Shown: positions 24,707-38,197 of the stretch, in pieces
Position numbering within the stretch: position 1 is the first letter of the stretch
Layout: each line of letters starts with the position of its first letter
From: Trogon surrucura
Lineage: Eukaryota > Chordata > Aves > Trogoniformes > Trogonidae
DNA: 64,000 nt
Reading direction: 5' to 3'
NCBI GenBank assembly: GCA_020746105.1
Contig: CM036623.1
Span: 868,001 to 932,000, forward strand
Position numbers and translations under genes: made by a program
Notes under the pieces: generated by a model
Seen by the model: the letters and a program-made list of their open reading frames with translations, nothing else
Told to the model about the DNA's origin: nothing
Databases searched by the model: none

Positions 24707-27700
24707 GAAGGAAAGAAATAAGTGGCCTCAACTGTTGAAGGGAAGGGTAGCAACACGCTTATAATGGGCTGCTAAGAATGCACTGTTGGTAAGGAGCTTT
24801 CCGTGCACATTTGACATTTCTGCCTCCTCAGTAGCTCTCTGAATAGAAAAGTTCAGCTTCCTAATCTGAAAGAAGTCATAAATATACCTTTAGGACTATT
24901 CAGAAATTTAGTGAAAGGAGCAGTTTTCCGCAGACATGAGAGCTGATGGTGTAAAATTGCGGCGCTATTTTTTTTTTTTTTTGTGATTTCATTCGCTAAG
25001 TCAGATGTATAAAGATAAAGCATTTAGAAGTAGATTCAAGTTGCTAAATAACATGAATTATTATTTCAGTCAGTTTGCTGCAGAAAATAGTCTATATTGC
25101 AGAACCATGATTTTTCTGTAAAAAGTTTATAAATAATAAAAAAATAATAAAATACTGTAATTCTTGGAGTAAATTCCACCTTACTTAAATAATTTCCACT
25201 TTAATTAAAAAACCCAAACAAACTAATCCAAAACAACAAGGGAAAGAAAAAGAAAAAGCCATCCACCCTGCCTCGGTGATGCAGCTACTGAATTTAGGCG
25301 CTGGATTCCTGCGATTACATCACTGGGAATCTATTACGTGAGACGTCAGCGCGTTGCTGTCCCAGTCCACGCTCAGGGAGAGACAAACGCGAGGTTCACA
25401 TACGGGTGTTGTCCATACATGGCTGGAAATCCCAGCCAGGCTCTGCGTGGGTGCAGCTCAGCCCCCAGCACGGAACTGGAGCTGACAGACCCGCCACAGC
25501 TGGCTGAGCCAGGAGCCTTCCTCCGGGAATGTCAGGAATGCCCTCAGCATTTATCCAACAGGAAGCTGAATTGGCTAAATGCACACTGCAACAATTGCAT
25601 GTGTTTAGCAAAGAAATTTGGGGTTCTTCTCACATTAGTGAATGGGCAGATAAGTCACCAAGAGACGTAAAAATTCTAAGCGGCTCCCAAAGAACCGCAT
25701 CAGGAAAGCGCTCAAAGAAATCCAAATAAACTTTCAGCGTTTTACGAAAGCGCGTTCCTCTGGCTTGCTCAGAGCTTGTTACTCCAAGTGTTGAGCACTC
25801 CAGCCTAAAGGCAAAGGGCACTAGTCCTGTTAACTTCAATGGTATTAATTACGTGTGTAAATCTAAACGACACCCAAAATTCTCTGAAGATTTGCCACCT
25901 TGCAACTTCAGGCATTAGGAGTAGCTATGGTGCAAACTATAGTGTATGTGTACACTATGGTACAGCCCAGGACACAGACAGAACTGGATAAACAACTGGA
26001 CAAAATCAGGTATCCCGTCCTTTTCTGAGCTGGCATTATTCTCAAGAGATTTTATGAATTAAGAAAATATTCAATGCCAGTGGTTGGTGAAGCACATATA
26101 CACTGCTCCTTTCTCATCCCGGTATGCGGCACACAGTTCTAGCGTATCACTTCTTACCACGATGGGAGGCTTCTGTTCAGTCTGTGTAGGTTTTATTGTC
26201 TGGTAAGTTGACTGAAGCCTGAAAAGACATGGTTTTGTGTTAAAAAGCATAGTACTCCACCATCATTTCTTTGCAGGAATTCATCACAATTTATACATTT
26301 AACAACTGGCATATGTGGATAGGATCACCAAGTACAGCTGCACTCCCTGAAGTGGGTACCTACTGCAACTGCCTCTTGCAGACTGATTATTTTGCTTCTT
26401 TATTCTGCAACTTCTAGGCTGGTGTCAAACTCAGGAGTCTCCTCCCTTGCTTTTGCATCACAAAAAGACCCAAAAAAAGAGTCCCTGAATGCCCACTGAA
26501 GATTTGGATTCAGTAACTGAACTGGAATAGCTGTTTACAAATCCCAAAAATGTATTGCCTAGGGAAGAAACTGGCAGTACAGCTGTGCTCGTGGAAATCC
26601 CACGCACCTTTACATAAGTTGATTTCCTACATTTATAGATACACGTGTGTTTGTGAGTGTGTGCCTGCACGTTTCCATGTGTGTGTACTTCTGTGCATAG
26701 AGTATGCCTGGAAGGAGCTAGATCACAATTTAGAGGTTCTGCTTTACCACAGCAGCAGTATATAGTATTCTTTGCTTACACAAACTGCGACCCAAGATCT
26801 GACCTAGGGTTAAAATTTCAATGCGTATCCAGATACCTAAATAATGGCTTTATTTTAACTGGTCTGAATTAGTGCCAATTTCTCATAATTTGGCTGGAAG
26901 ACAGATATTTCCCAGATTGGCCAAAAGATGTTTATGTGACCAAACGGAAAGGAAAAACATCCATTTGGCTTTGGTCAGTAGCATCACCTTACAGTGCAAT
27001 ATACATAAACACACACGGGTGTGTGTGTACACGTATTGACTGCGAAGATGACAGTTCTTATTTCTGCGGGGACAGTGCTTTGAGGAAACTGATTCTTACT
27101 CCCCAGACAAAAGTATGTATTTTACATTCCATCTTCACCAGAATTACTTCTTAGCAAACATTTCTGATCACCCTGGGTTTCCTCCGAGACAGTGGGCCAT
27201 GAATGATTGAAATTTCACTTACTGGACTGCTGAAATAATCAAATGCTCCCTTTTTGTTAGCTTTTGTTTAGTCTGACAGACCAAAAAGAGGCATTAGGGA
27301 ACCGGTATTTTTATTTACTTAATTATGAAAGTAGAAGCCAGGTTACATCATCATTGCCATCTCTCTTTCCATTGGCAGAAATTCATGTAGTTTATGATTT
27401 GTTAATAGAAAGGCGAAGAGTTAACACACAATCCTTTATAGCAGAATAGCCTCACGTGTTTTTCATTTTCTGGTTTGGAAACTCCCAGAAAGATGGCCAC
27501 TGGCATGTTATAGAAAAGATTGATATGTCTTTGGAGTGCAGCCTCTGTCATCATCTTTTACCAAATAACAGTATAAATCCTGATTAAACACTTTTCATGA
27601 TTTTTCTTTTAGTAGGCTTCACTTTTAGAGTAGAAAAAAAAAAGAATGCAGCATAATGATTTGAAAAGATAAAACAACTCATGCTATTTTTCAGGGACTG

Positions 27701-28431
27701 AATGGTAACTCTATGGGAACATGCTTACTCTGCAGGATACCAAAGTAACTGAGCAATAAATTGTGTCATCAGTACCTCTGTTATCTCTTGATAAATATAG
27801 AAAGAATATAACAGAGGTCTCACCAGACATATTCTTTTTACTGAATAGAGTGAAATAGGCACAAGAATTGCTGCCTCATTTTTTATTTTCTGGTGATAGC
27901 AAGTTGCAAGGTTTTATATTTACCATAGTTTGCTGTTGCAAATCTGACCATCTCTTTACAAGCTGGAAAAACAAAGAGCTATTTCTTTGTGTGTGTGTGT
28001 CTGCACTGGCAAGCACAGTTATCGAATACCTTATTCTCCTCGTACTCTTTTTTCTCAATCACCTGCTCCTGGCTACTGATCAATATAGGCTGGATATTGA
28101 TTCTGTATATTGGTAAGGAGTCTTACCTGTTTTGTTATACACACTCAGGCACTGATGAACCAGCGAAAGGAAAAGAGACATCACAATTTCATCCACTCAT
28201 ATGATAACTGCGTGATGGCACAAGATGCCAGAGTTTTTGCTGGGCTGCTTTGGCTACATCTCCATCCAGCTTGCACCCCCTAACATGCTGGCTTGAGTCA
28301 CAAAACAGATGTAGTTACAGGAACAATAAAAATGGAAAATGTTCTGGATATGAAAGTAGTTTCGGAGTATGGGTTTCTTAAAGGCAGGACAAAATATACC
28401 ATCATACTCACGCACGTAACTGTAAGAGGAG
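24707..28431. other. Noncoding DNA, no gene seen
   Basis: It contains a T run near 24968-24982, an A/C and A/G low-complexity tract at about 25200-25265, and GT/CA-rich stretches near 26640-26690 and 27009-27030. A GC-richer segment lies at about 25340-25560. Open frames under 115 codons show no recognisable protein. Confidence 0.6.
27009..27028. repeat. CA/TG palindromic alternating tract
   Basis: ACACACAC, GGG, then TGTGTGTGT: an alternating CA run meets its own complement across a 3-base centre. Such DNA favours hairpin or Z-form structure. It is too short to call a microsatellite array. Confidence 0.6.
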
Positions 28432-28560
28432 CATAGAAACACAGAATTATGTAGCTTGGAAAGGATCTCTGGAGTTCATCTAGTCCATTTTACTGCTCAT
28501 AGGAGGCCCATTGTACATTACTTTTTGGCACTATCACCAAGGTGTCCTCTAAGTCTAGAC
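28432..28560 (-). mobile_element. Old CR1 LINE 3' end
   Basis: The + strand shows CATAGAAACACAGAATTATG, then GGATCTCTGGAGTTCATC and TAGTCCA. That is the complement of the CR1 terminus (TGGACTAGATGA, CTCCAGAGGTCC, then the CATTCTGTG tail). Similarity fades after about 28510, so the inner boundary is approximate. It is a diverged copy with no reading frame. Confidence 0.7.
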
Positions 28561-31500
28561 TAAAGACCGCTTCCATGTCAGACCAGTTCTGTAAGGACTA
28601 TTAAGGGTAAATTATCTTCCCCATAGTCAAGGGATCCAGAGAACAGAAGAACATTACAGGAGTGTTACAATACTAATGGGGAATAAAACAACCGAGATAT
28701 TGCTATTGCTGTCGTGTTGTTTCTGAGCTATCATGTAGTAAGTAAATAAAAAAGCAACTTAGCCTGTGTCCAGAAGCAGTATCCAAGCCAACAGCAAAAA
28801 TATTAAAGCTCTTGCTGGTTGCTAAAAGGCAAAACAGCCGACAAACCACACAACATCAGCCTCCCCACGTACTAGATGAAGCGTAAGTTGTGACTACTTT
28901 AACAAAGCAAGGGATTCCTCAAATGCATAAAACCAGCTATCCATTCTACAATATAGATTATTTTTGTATCAGCTGACAGTTAAAACAACCTATGCTGACT
29001 TTGGGTAGGACAGTAACCTTTTTCATTGTTTAGGAATGTTTGGGACACACTAATAATGAGAGAAATGCAGATGATCTTAGACAGTGGCACGGAATAGTAG
29101 TTTGTTTTATAGATCTGGCTGCTTCTCTTCGTGTAGTAAAAGAGAAAACCAAAAAGGACTGGAACTCAGATCTGTAAAATGGCTATTGCCTTTAACTGTT
29201 GGTTGGGGTAATAAAAAACCTATAAAACATCTGTTCTTATATGAGATCTTACTCCAGAAATTGCCAGAGTTGCCCAGAGTTGAAGTTTAGTCAAACTTTT
29301 TCCTTCTACCTGCTCAAAAGCTACAAAACAGGAATAGAATTGCAAAGATAAAGGGAAGCCAAGAAAGCTTTGTCTTGATTTTTCCATACATTTGTCCTTT
29401 ATTTCTTGGAAATGGAGGTGACCTCTCTATAAATGTATGGTAAATATCATCTAATAAAACATCTACATATATTCATCTGGTTTCAATATTAATGACATTT
29501 ATATAACATACAGTGACTTTATTACTCGAGGGAGGGTAACTATGATACTGAAATGATATTTTTGAGGATTACAGATATATACATTTTAAAAATTGTGTCC
29601 CCTATTCTGAGTAAATCTGGAATATCTCTAATATCTACTAATATTTACTTCGTACTGAAGGACTGAAATATATGCTGTACTCCTTTCTTCACCTCAGCTC
29701 AGAAACACCACTTCTCAGATTTGACATTCTATCAATAAAAAAGCTGTATGATTTTAGTTTGGTCTATCTTATTTCGTGTTTTATTTTGTAAGAAAGTATG
29801 CTCAGCAAAAAGGATCAGCTATTCTCAGTGACTGTACTGCAGGTTACATGGATGTGCCATGTCTTCTGCCTCCAAGTTTACTTCTCTTTCTTCTCCTGTT
29901 TTGTCAGGAAATGATGTCCTGGTTTGGTGCTGCCCGTCTAACTCATTTTTGCCGTACCTTTGTCCTACTGGAAGGTTAAACGTGGAGTGGGAAATATTTG
30001 CTCCCAAAAAGCAGAAACTAAGCTCTTCCAAAAGTTTGTAACATAAGAAAAAAAATCTTCTCCCTTTTACTGTGGTTTGTTGAAGCTTGTTTTCTTTCAT
30101 GTTTTATAATAAGCCATGGCATTTAATGATGCCTTCAATAAACATCACTAACATTTTTTTCCTCTTTAGATGCCAATGATTGATGTTTTCTGTGTATTTA
30201 AAGAATTTGTTTTTCACCACAACCACAACTACAGCTTCCCACAAAAACAATTCCCATTTAAACCCTCCATTTAGTCCAGCGTTTATTCGATGACCAGAAG
30301 TTGTCCACTGCCTTGCAAGCAACAAAGTGAGCATGTTCATCAGTTAACGGATCTATTTAGGTACCTGTCTTAAAAACTTCACCCCCCTTTGCTAGCAAGG
30401 AGAAAAGAGACTCTTAAACACATCCCAGCAATAGAAGCTCTAAACAGTCTCTTCAGATGACACGTTGCCCATTTTTAAAAATAGATTGGTAAAATGAGAC
30501 AGACATGCCAGGGCACTGCACTTAAGCCACGGTCAGGGCCATGCTTTGCTCTTGTTTTCTCTGTGAGAGAGCAGTGGTCCTCAGGGTTCATCAAAGCAGG
30601 AATAACTCTTATGGACATTTTCAGGCCAAACGGATCAGCTGTTTGTGGGTGCTGACCAAGGCCTACATGATAAAGCGTTGATATTTGCACACAGCTGATA
30701 CTCAAGCTCGGTGTAATTTATCACGCTAAGCAGGTGGTGTGCCTGGGCAAATAAAGCCGCACGCTTCTTCAGCGCATCCCGACCTGTTCAGTCGACCTTT
30801 CCATGGAGCCTGTGACAGAGACCAACGATGTCTTCCCCACCCGATGTGACAACCTCGGTGCCTCTTTCAGTTTCTTCCCAGTAAATGTGTTACAGTTTGT
30901 TCCAGTAAATCTAGCAATGACAGAAATGAATCTTTTCCAGTCTGGTTTCCTAGATGCATGAGTGTGGAGGGAGGAATTTAAACACAAACCAGAGACGTTG
31001 ATTATTCATCAGGGAAACATTTTATATACACAATCAGGATTCCTTTACCAAGCTTGTACATTAGTACATTCAATCTACATTGTGCAGAGCTCACTTCCCA
31101 AATATTGTGCAGTCCAGTGCTGTTTCTCTGACCTTGTTCTTCTTTCAGGTTATAGCAAAAGAGTAAAAGCTTCTCATCTCCCTTAATATCTGACTGCTTC
31201 CTTTATGGCAGGGCTGAGAAGCCTACAGCTCACCAGCCTTCACTTCATACGAGTTACTACATAATCTCTTTGGACATTAAAATTAGACACCACAAAGAAG
31301 TAGGAAAACATATAGCCTCCTAACAGTGTCCGAAAGGTTTCTTCAGTCCTCAAGAAAAAAATAGGGTCCTCTGCCGCAACTCATAAAAAAAAACATGCAA
31401 AATGTACAAATGAGTAAAGCCAGGATGAGGCCCTGACCTGTCTCTGGCTAAGGACATGCTACGTCCTTAACCAGAGAAAACTTCCCCTGGCTTTCATACA

Positions 31501-32619
31501 CTAGAGAAGATCAGTACAGAGCCAGTTTATAATCTCACCTGCACCAGTTCACACTCTTAAAATTACAATTCTTCCAGCTACTGCTCAAATTAGAACTGAT
31601 TTCAAGTAATAAGGACACTTACTACAGGCAGAAGATTTCAAAATGTTTCGGTTATTCTACTGCAAAGTAATGAGATTCTTTTTTTTTTTTTTTCCCCAAA
31701 ATCAGCAGAGAGCAAAAGAGTTAATACATTTTCCACTTATTTTCATCCAGCTCAGTGGCAAGTAAACCCTCAGCTCAGCTGTCAAGCAGACAGCAGCCCA
31801 GCTCTGAAATGATGGAAGGTGGAACCTGTTCATTTCCTTGCATGCCTCTTTATGGCCAACAGTTCATTCTCCAAAAATACGACTGTGGAAAAAGTTAGAA
31901 ATGTTTCAATTGATTCAGGTCTCCCTTGTAAATCAGAAATTTACTCCACCGATATAAACAAAGTCTCAGCATTACGCAATCGTTTAAATCAGACTATAAC
32001 TGGTACTCTACATTTATGTTTGTCTGAATAGTCTTACATTGCTATAGTTTTTTAATTAATCAGTACTCAGATTTTGTACTTCATATCTAAAAACTGCAGC
32101 AAGGAATTTGTCTGGGGGGCAGAAGAAGTTAATATTGAAATGCAAATTATTACGACTGAAAGGATGTTCTCCAGCTTCAGCTAGTTTCTGTGATTTATAT
32201 CCTAAAAATAAAAAAGAGTAGCTGAAAATAATACATTACAACAAAACTCAAAAACTTTTTCTCTCTTATATTCTCAGTCTGTGTTGTTTTGCTTGGAGAC
32301 TTGGTACATGGAATTTTATCTATAAATCAAACTCTTGGAAATAAACTTGCTGAAATCACAATCAGAGTCAAATATTTATGTGATGATTTTTGTGAGAAGT
32401 TCAGTAAATATGTTGTCATCAGCTAGATTCTCAAGAAAACATCCCAGGTTCTTTTTTCTTCAACTTGGAAAAATATGATTCAGTCACGGACAAGAAAATT
32501 ATGCTTGACAAAACAGCTACCGAGCAGGTCTGCACAGGAGCACCTTCACTGCATTGCCCAGTTTTTAGAACTTTTATAGTGTGCTCATATTCCTTTGACA
32601 TTTCCCACAGTTGACACTT

Positions 32620-33260
32620 GCACCGTCTTTTACAGACCTCCTCTGCCTTCCCTCCCCATACCAATCCCATCTGCTCCTTTTCACTACTCTCCTTACACTT
32701 TGTGTCACTGAAGCTTGATGGTTTCTTGCTTTTCATCTTAATAATCCTGCTTTCTCTCAGCAGCAAAAAAAAATCAGATCCTGCTTCCACGCCCTTCTTT
32801 TATTATCTTCTCACACCTTTTGTTGTCACCCTTTTCCTTCCAAATCTTCCCTTCTCCACCATTTCTGTCCCTATTTCTGTCTCTCTTCTCCCCTCTCCTC
32901 ACTTTACACATAGCCACTTCTTTTGCCATCCCTTCTGTATCTTAGTTGCTTTCTTCACGACCGCTTGCTCCATGCAATTTCCGTTACCCAGATTTTCTCC
33001 GTAACCCTTTTTAGTGTCTGGCTCTCAGAGAGATGAGATCCATTTCCTTCCTTCTTTGTTTATGGCATTGCTTTTGTAGCTCCCGTGCCTGGCCTAGGAG
33101 CACCTCTCCCCTCACACCCTCACGGCCATGGATCAGACCTTGCTTGTTCAGGTCCTGCTATACAGTGCCCACATTGTCCTCACATTGTCCTCACATTGGC
33201 CTCACACTGGCTGGCTGGTTTCTTTCAGTTCTCCAGCCATCTCTCTCTTCGACAGCCTCT
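32620..33260 (+). repeat. Pyrimidine-rich zone with strand asymmetry
   Basis: Over about 600 bases the + strand is dominated by C and T, most strongly at 32790-33000 where purines are sparse and CTTC, TCCC and TTCT units recur without a strict period. This explains the Ser/Phe/Leu/Pro-rich chance frames on the + strand. It is not a clean microsatellite. Confidence 0.6.
33171..33213 (+). repeat. Short tandem repeat, 11-base unit
   Basis: ACATTGTCCTC is repeated twice exactly, then as ACATTGGCCTC, then as a partial ACACTGGCTGG. About 3.5 copies of an 11-base unit lie inside the pyrimidine-rich zone. Confidence 0.75.
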
Positions 33261-35599
33261 CTTTTCCCACACCTTATCTTCTGACGTGTTTGGGTGCTCA
33301 TTTGCTACTTCCATCCCCGGGCTAGCATCTGAACTGTGCTCCCAGGGACCACTGCAGCATAGCTAAACAAATAAATAAATAGCATTTCACATTTCATCAT
33401 GAGGCAACAGTATGCTGTCATGTTTTAGTTTTTCTCAAAAGCCTCAAGTGCCTATATGTTAGATACAAACTAAAATTTAGAGCACAAAAGAAGCATGAGA
33501 GATTAAGAATCTTTGTACCGAGCATTTTTCAGAGACAGGCAACCTCGGTCCCTGCCGGAATCCTCTCAGTTTTGTGGTTTGTCTGAATATTGAGACAAAC
33601 AGGAATTGATTTTGTACCGTTTACAAACAAGAAGTGAAAAGGAAAGGGGAAAAGTAAAATTGCAATGAAAGCCACTAGTCTGCAAGTCTGTGCAGTTTCA
33701 TTCAAAGCTTCACGGTCAATGAAAACCTCTGCTCACGTTCAGCTGCTAATAAAAAAGCAAATAAAATGTCAGACTTTATAAGGAATGAGACAGGAATGAA
33801 TGTAGAAAAATATACAGCTCTGTGGTCTAAAGCAATGGTATGGCTTCACCTTAAATATTGTGATTAATTCTGCATATTCCATCTCAAAAAATGAGATTGC
33901 AGGCCTGTAGCCAGTCTAATAAAGAAGACTGGTAAGATCAGACAAACTGATCTTCAAAGTTTATAGACTGCACAGATTCAGAGTGGTTGTTGTCTATGTG
34001 AGGAGAGAAAGAAGGATCTTCACTAGAACTTTTCCTAAAGACAAGAGTAATTCGGTTTGGATAGCTCGGTCTTCACACAGGCTATTAGTCTGGTGACAAG
34101 TAAAGAGACTTTAAACATCTTTTGAGAGAAAAAGTGCTGTAGAAATGCAGATTAATAAACTTTTCCTCCTTATAATAAACTTAACTTTGTCATTTTTTCA
34201 AATTTCCAGCAAAGGAACAGCTACTGGGTTAGTATTTAACTCTGCATATTTACATAATGCTTTTCCATGTTACTCCTCATTCCTAAGAAATAAAGCATGC
34301 CTGTTTAGAAAATTTTTAAGGCACATTCCTTTAAATTTTCCTCTAACCTATTCCTGGCTTTCTATTTATATTACACAAATCCAAAGTTAAAAAGTTTGGC
34401 AAACCTGTGTAACTGAGGTACAGGCAACTGCATCATATTTACCCTCCTTGTGTTCCCATTGCTGGAGTCAGAAACTCACTCCTTTCAGAGTCAGAAACTT
34501 TTTTACTTCCAGTCTATATTCGTGCTTTATTCTTCATATCATTGTTCCCTTTCTTCCTCACTGATGCTTATTCTGGCTATGCTTCAAGAAAACAACTGTA
34601 CCTCTTCTCTACTTGTGTTTTGCTAGATTTGATAAACTGTGTAATTTTGTCCCAGTCCCCTAAGTTTCAAACATGGGGGAAGCAGAACTGCACACATTTT
34701 TCATTTTGGATTTGGTATCTCAGTGCCGAAAAACCATTAATGCGTTCTCATGGAAAAACTTTTTCCAGTACATCCTAAGGTTGCCTAGCCATTTTACTTT
34801 TTTTTTTTTTTCCCCTGCAAATCTAGTCACTCCGTGATTGACTAACACAAATTAATTTTTAATCTTCTTATATTTGCTTGAACTTCATTCCAGCCCACTT
34901 GATCGGACATTTCAATGCAGGCCACAGCAGTTTAGCTCACATATATTTATTTTTAACTAGTAAGCCTTGTATGGGAAAGTTGAGGGCTGGTAACTTTCTG
35001 TTAGTCACGAGCCCCTTGTGGATTTTATTAATAAATTGTTTGTTGTTACTATAAAAACCAAAATCACTGACATTATTAAATCACCAATTCTGCTCACCAC
35101 TATCTTGTTTGTTAGCAGTTGAACTACTCACTCTGCCTGTTTGTATTTGAACGCTTGTTTTGTAACTGCAACTATATTTTACTGATACTAAAATAGCTAC
35201 TAGGGTTCTGCTAATCTTAAGGTTTCCTTCAACACTCCCCATGAACTCTGCCCAGCGCAAACATGGTAAACATTCTTATGTTTTTTCTCTAATAAAACTC
35301 ATAAAAACTAATGTGTCAATGATGCATGGAACTGTATGGATTTGTAGGTTAAACCTGCAAAAGAGAAACCAACTGCACAAGCTCGAAAGTCTACAGGAGA
35401 CTGTTAGTAGGAGTACAGAGAAAGTAACCTTAGCCTGTGCTTTGTCACATAAAGAATGAAAAAATATCTTTCAACACTTCAGATAACTCTCCAGCCTGAC
35501 AAGACTTATAGTGCCATTTCATTCAATGTCATCATGGACATAAATGATTAAAAAAAAGATATATAAAAAGTCTTCACAAGAGCAATCCTAATAAACATC

Positions 35600-35716
35600 A
35601 GGTTAGATATGGCCTTGAGCAACCTGGTCTAGTTGAAAGGTGTCCCTGCCCATGGCAGAGAGGTTGGATTAGACGATCTCTAAGGTCCCTTCCAAACTGG
35701 CCCATTCTATGATCTG
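35600..35716 (+). mobile_element. CR1 LINE 3' tail
   Basis: The sequence runs GGCCTTGAGCAACCTGGTCT, GGTGTCCCTGCCCATGGCAG, GAGGTTGGATTAGACGATCT and GGTCCCTTCC, ending in CCCATTCTATGATC. It is the standard CR1 3' untranslated end and has no coding part. It aligns with the CR1-derived part of the two SINEs at 9.5 and 12.9 kb, so it shows what their tail was copied from. Confidence 0.92.
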
Positions 35717-37229
35717 TTGCATTTTGGACTCGAAGTCACAACAACAAAGACATGAACACAGGTGGGAGATGTCACTTAAGTAGCAGGCCCACAGATTCCT
35801 CTTAGCTGAGTCAATAAACAGGTAATGACTGCACATTCAATCACAGGCTGAGTTCCGAGTGACAAATGGGACCAGTTGCATATGGAAGGAAAAATCCTAC
35901 ATTACAGGTGGTGGCATAAAAGTACATCCCGAGAGTTCTCTGATTCTCTGGTGAAGGTCACTAATTTTCTAGCGGGGAAGGTTGAGTCGTTCTGTTCTAA
36001 GTGAACTCAACTTTGTTTTATAGAAGTTTGTTTTTTCAATTTTCAGATCATGGTTTTCCATTTGGATTGGCTGGCAGTTTGGAGATATGGAATAAACTTA
36101 CAGCACTTGCGATGTGAGCAAAGGAAAGAAAATCAGTCACTTTATGCCAGGTTTCTGATCTTATTACTACAACTGTAAAGTTCAAAAGCTGATTAGGTAG
36201 GATCTAAATGACACAGGCAAAGTATTACTAGAAGGTAAATCTTAGGCGGTTCATGCCTAAAAATAAAAATTCTACTCCAAGCAAGCACTTCAGAAATTGA
36301 AGACTCTCCCAAGTAGATAACTCCCTGAACAAAGAGGAAGCACACAACTAAAGAAATGTAACAAATCTTAATCACCAATCTGGGCTTTTAAGCTTATGTG
36401 ACCCACCAGCCTATATGTGAAGCTGAAGATATCAATGGCAGTTTCCACAGCAGGCTGCAGGAGTAAATCCAGTGACATCAAAGATACAGCACATTTTATA
36501 ACTGAAATAAACAAATTAATTCTAAGGCAAAAATAATAACAAATAAATCTTTAGCAGTTGTGCAAATGTCATACTGTTAACTATTGTTTCAGCAGTGTGG
36601 TTGGGGGGTCCAAGGGATATTTGGCAAAGCCCTTGCGCGGAGGGCTGGCTGCCAAGAGCAGCTGTGCAGTGACAGGTCTGGAATGTCCTCTGAGTAAGGC
36701 TGGCTGCAAACCTCTGAGGACTGCAGGAGTGGGAGGTTCTTGAACAGCTTGAGAAATATGAAAGCCCCATTCAATGACAAAAAAGTAAATCATTAGACTT
36801 AGTCACATAAGGGGGAAACACGAAAATAGCCTTGTAACAATGTTGCTGTTTATTCACCCTAGAAAAACAAATTCCGTGTGTGTTCAGTACACTTCCTCTA
36901 CGGTTCACTTTTTCCAATGTGTAGCTTTATGGGAGTGGGGTTCAAACAGCACATCAGAACTTAGTAGGTTAAGTCGCATTCAGGATTCTGATTTTACTGT
37001 AATGAAATATAGCTTCATAATCTTACACAGTATAGTACAGTAGTCCAGCTTCCATACTGGCTGGAATTAGAGCTTTCCATACATTTCAGAAGTGTTACTG
37101 TGCTGCATGAACTCCTAATTCTGCTCTCTAGGCTCAGTACAAGGGGTCACTGACTGAGTAATAGGGTTAACAGTGATAACATCAGCCTAAGTCTACTGCT
37201 CAGATACATAAAAATAACTTCTGTGCTAA
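35717..37229. other. Noncoding DNA, no gene seen
   Basis: A/T-rich with a slightly GC-richer part at 36590-36740, where several short overlapping frames open on both strands. None is recognisable. Confidence 0.6.
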
Positions 37230-37262
37230 TGTGGGGTAGATGATCGGACTGGGAGGTGGATT

Positions 37263-37580
37263 GTGAACTGGTTCAGCAGTAGAGTTCAGAGGGTTGTGAT
37301 CAGCAGCACAGTGTCAAGCTGGAGGCCTGTGGCCAGTGGTGTTCCCCAGGGATCAGTACTGGGTCCAGTTTTGTTCAATATCTTCATCAACATCCTAGAT
37401 GAGAGGTTAGAGTGTACCCTCAGCAAGTTCACTGACGATACGAAACTGGGAGGGGTGGCTGCCACCCAGCAAGGCTGTGCTGCCATCCAAGCGAGACCTG
37501 GGCAGGCTGGAGAGCTAAGTACAGATATGGGGGCGTCCTGCTGGAAAGCAGCCCCATGGAGAAAGACCTTGGAGAACTAG
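37263..37580 (+). pseudogene. CR1 ORF2 fragment: reverse-transcriptase palm
   Basis: Part of the CR1 copy at 37230-38235. It encodes the RT motifs around the PQG box and the DD metal-binding pair. In a complete CR1 this domain copies element RNA at a nicked target. The reading is CR1-like up to about residue 83 (GCAAIQ); beyond that it runs out of frame into unrelated residues. The first Met is not a natural start, because the upstream RT domain has been lost. Confidence 0.88.
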
Positions 37581-38197
37581 TGGACAGGAAATTGTCCATG
37601 GGACAGCAACGTGCCCTTGTGGACAAGAGAGCCAATGGGATCCTGGGGTGCATTAAGAAAAGTGTGTCCAGCAGGTCTAGGGAGGTTCTTCTTCCCCTCT
37701 ACTCTGCCCTGGTGAGACCACACCTGGAATCCCGTGTCCAGTTCTGGGCTCCCCAATTCAAGAGAGACAGGGACCTACTGGAGAGAGTCCAAGGGAGAGC
37801 TATGAGGATGATTAAGGGACTTGAACATCTCGCCTGTGAAGAGAGACTGAGAGAACTGGGGCCGTTCAGCCTTGAGAGGAGACGGCTGAGAGGGGATCTT
37901 ATTAACATATATAAATATCTGAGGGGAGGGTGTCAAGAGGAAGGGAACAATCTCTTTTCAGTGGTGCCTAGCAATAGAACAAGAAATAATGGCTTTAAGT
38001 TAGAACATAGGAAGTTCCACCTCAACATGAGGAGAAACTTCTTTGCTGTGAGGGTGACGGAGCCCTGGCACAAGCTGCCCAGAGAGGGTGCGGAGTCTCA
38101 TTCTCTGGAGACTTTCAAAACCTGCCGGGACACGTTCCTGTGTGGCTGCCCTAGAGGATCCTTCTCTGGCAGGAGGGTTGGACTAGATGATGTCTAG
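37529..38197 (+). pseudogene. CR1 ORF2 fragment: C-terminal region
   Basis: An open frame covering the end of CR1 ORF2 after the internal deletion; the Met at 37556 is internal. It shows the conserved C-terminal stretch [20 protein letters not shown], then [20 protein letters not shown] and [12 protein letters not shown]. This part of the polyprotein lies downstream of the RT core. It resembles the product at 23105-23638 along its whole length, which places both in related CR1 lineages. Confidence 0.88.

Larger units (their letters stand above)
28561..35599. other. Seven kb of noncoding DNA, no gene seen
   Basis: The longest interval without an assignable feature apart from low-complexity DNA. 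It includes a T15-class run near 31680-31693, a pyrimidine-rich zone at 32620-33260 and a short 11-base tandem repeat at 33171-33213. The frames at 32431-32790 (minus) and 32618-33004 (plus) owe their length to the pyrimidine bias and look spurious. Confidence 0.6.

Noticed and set aside
32431-33004. Overlapping frames of about 120 codons in the pyrimidine zone
   Set aside because: Their amino-acid bias mirrors the C/T skew and the two strands mirror each other; no protein family is suggested.
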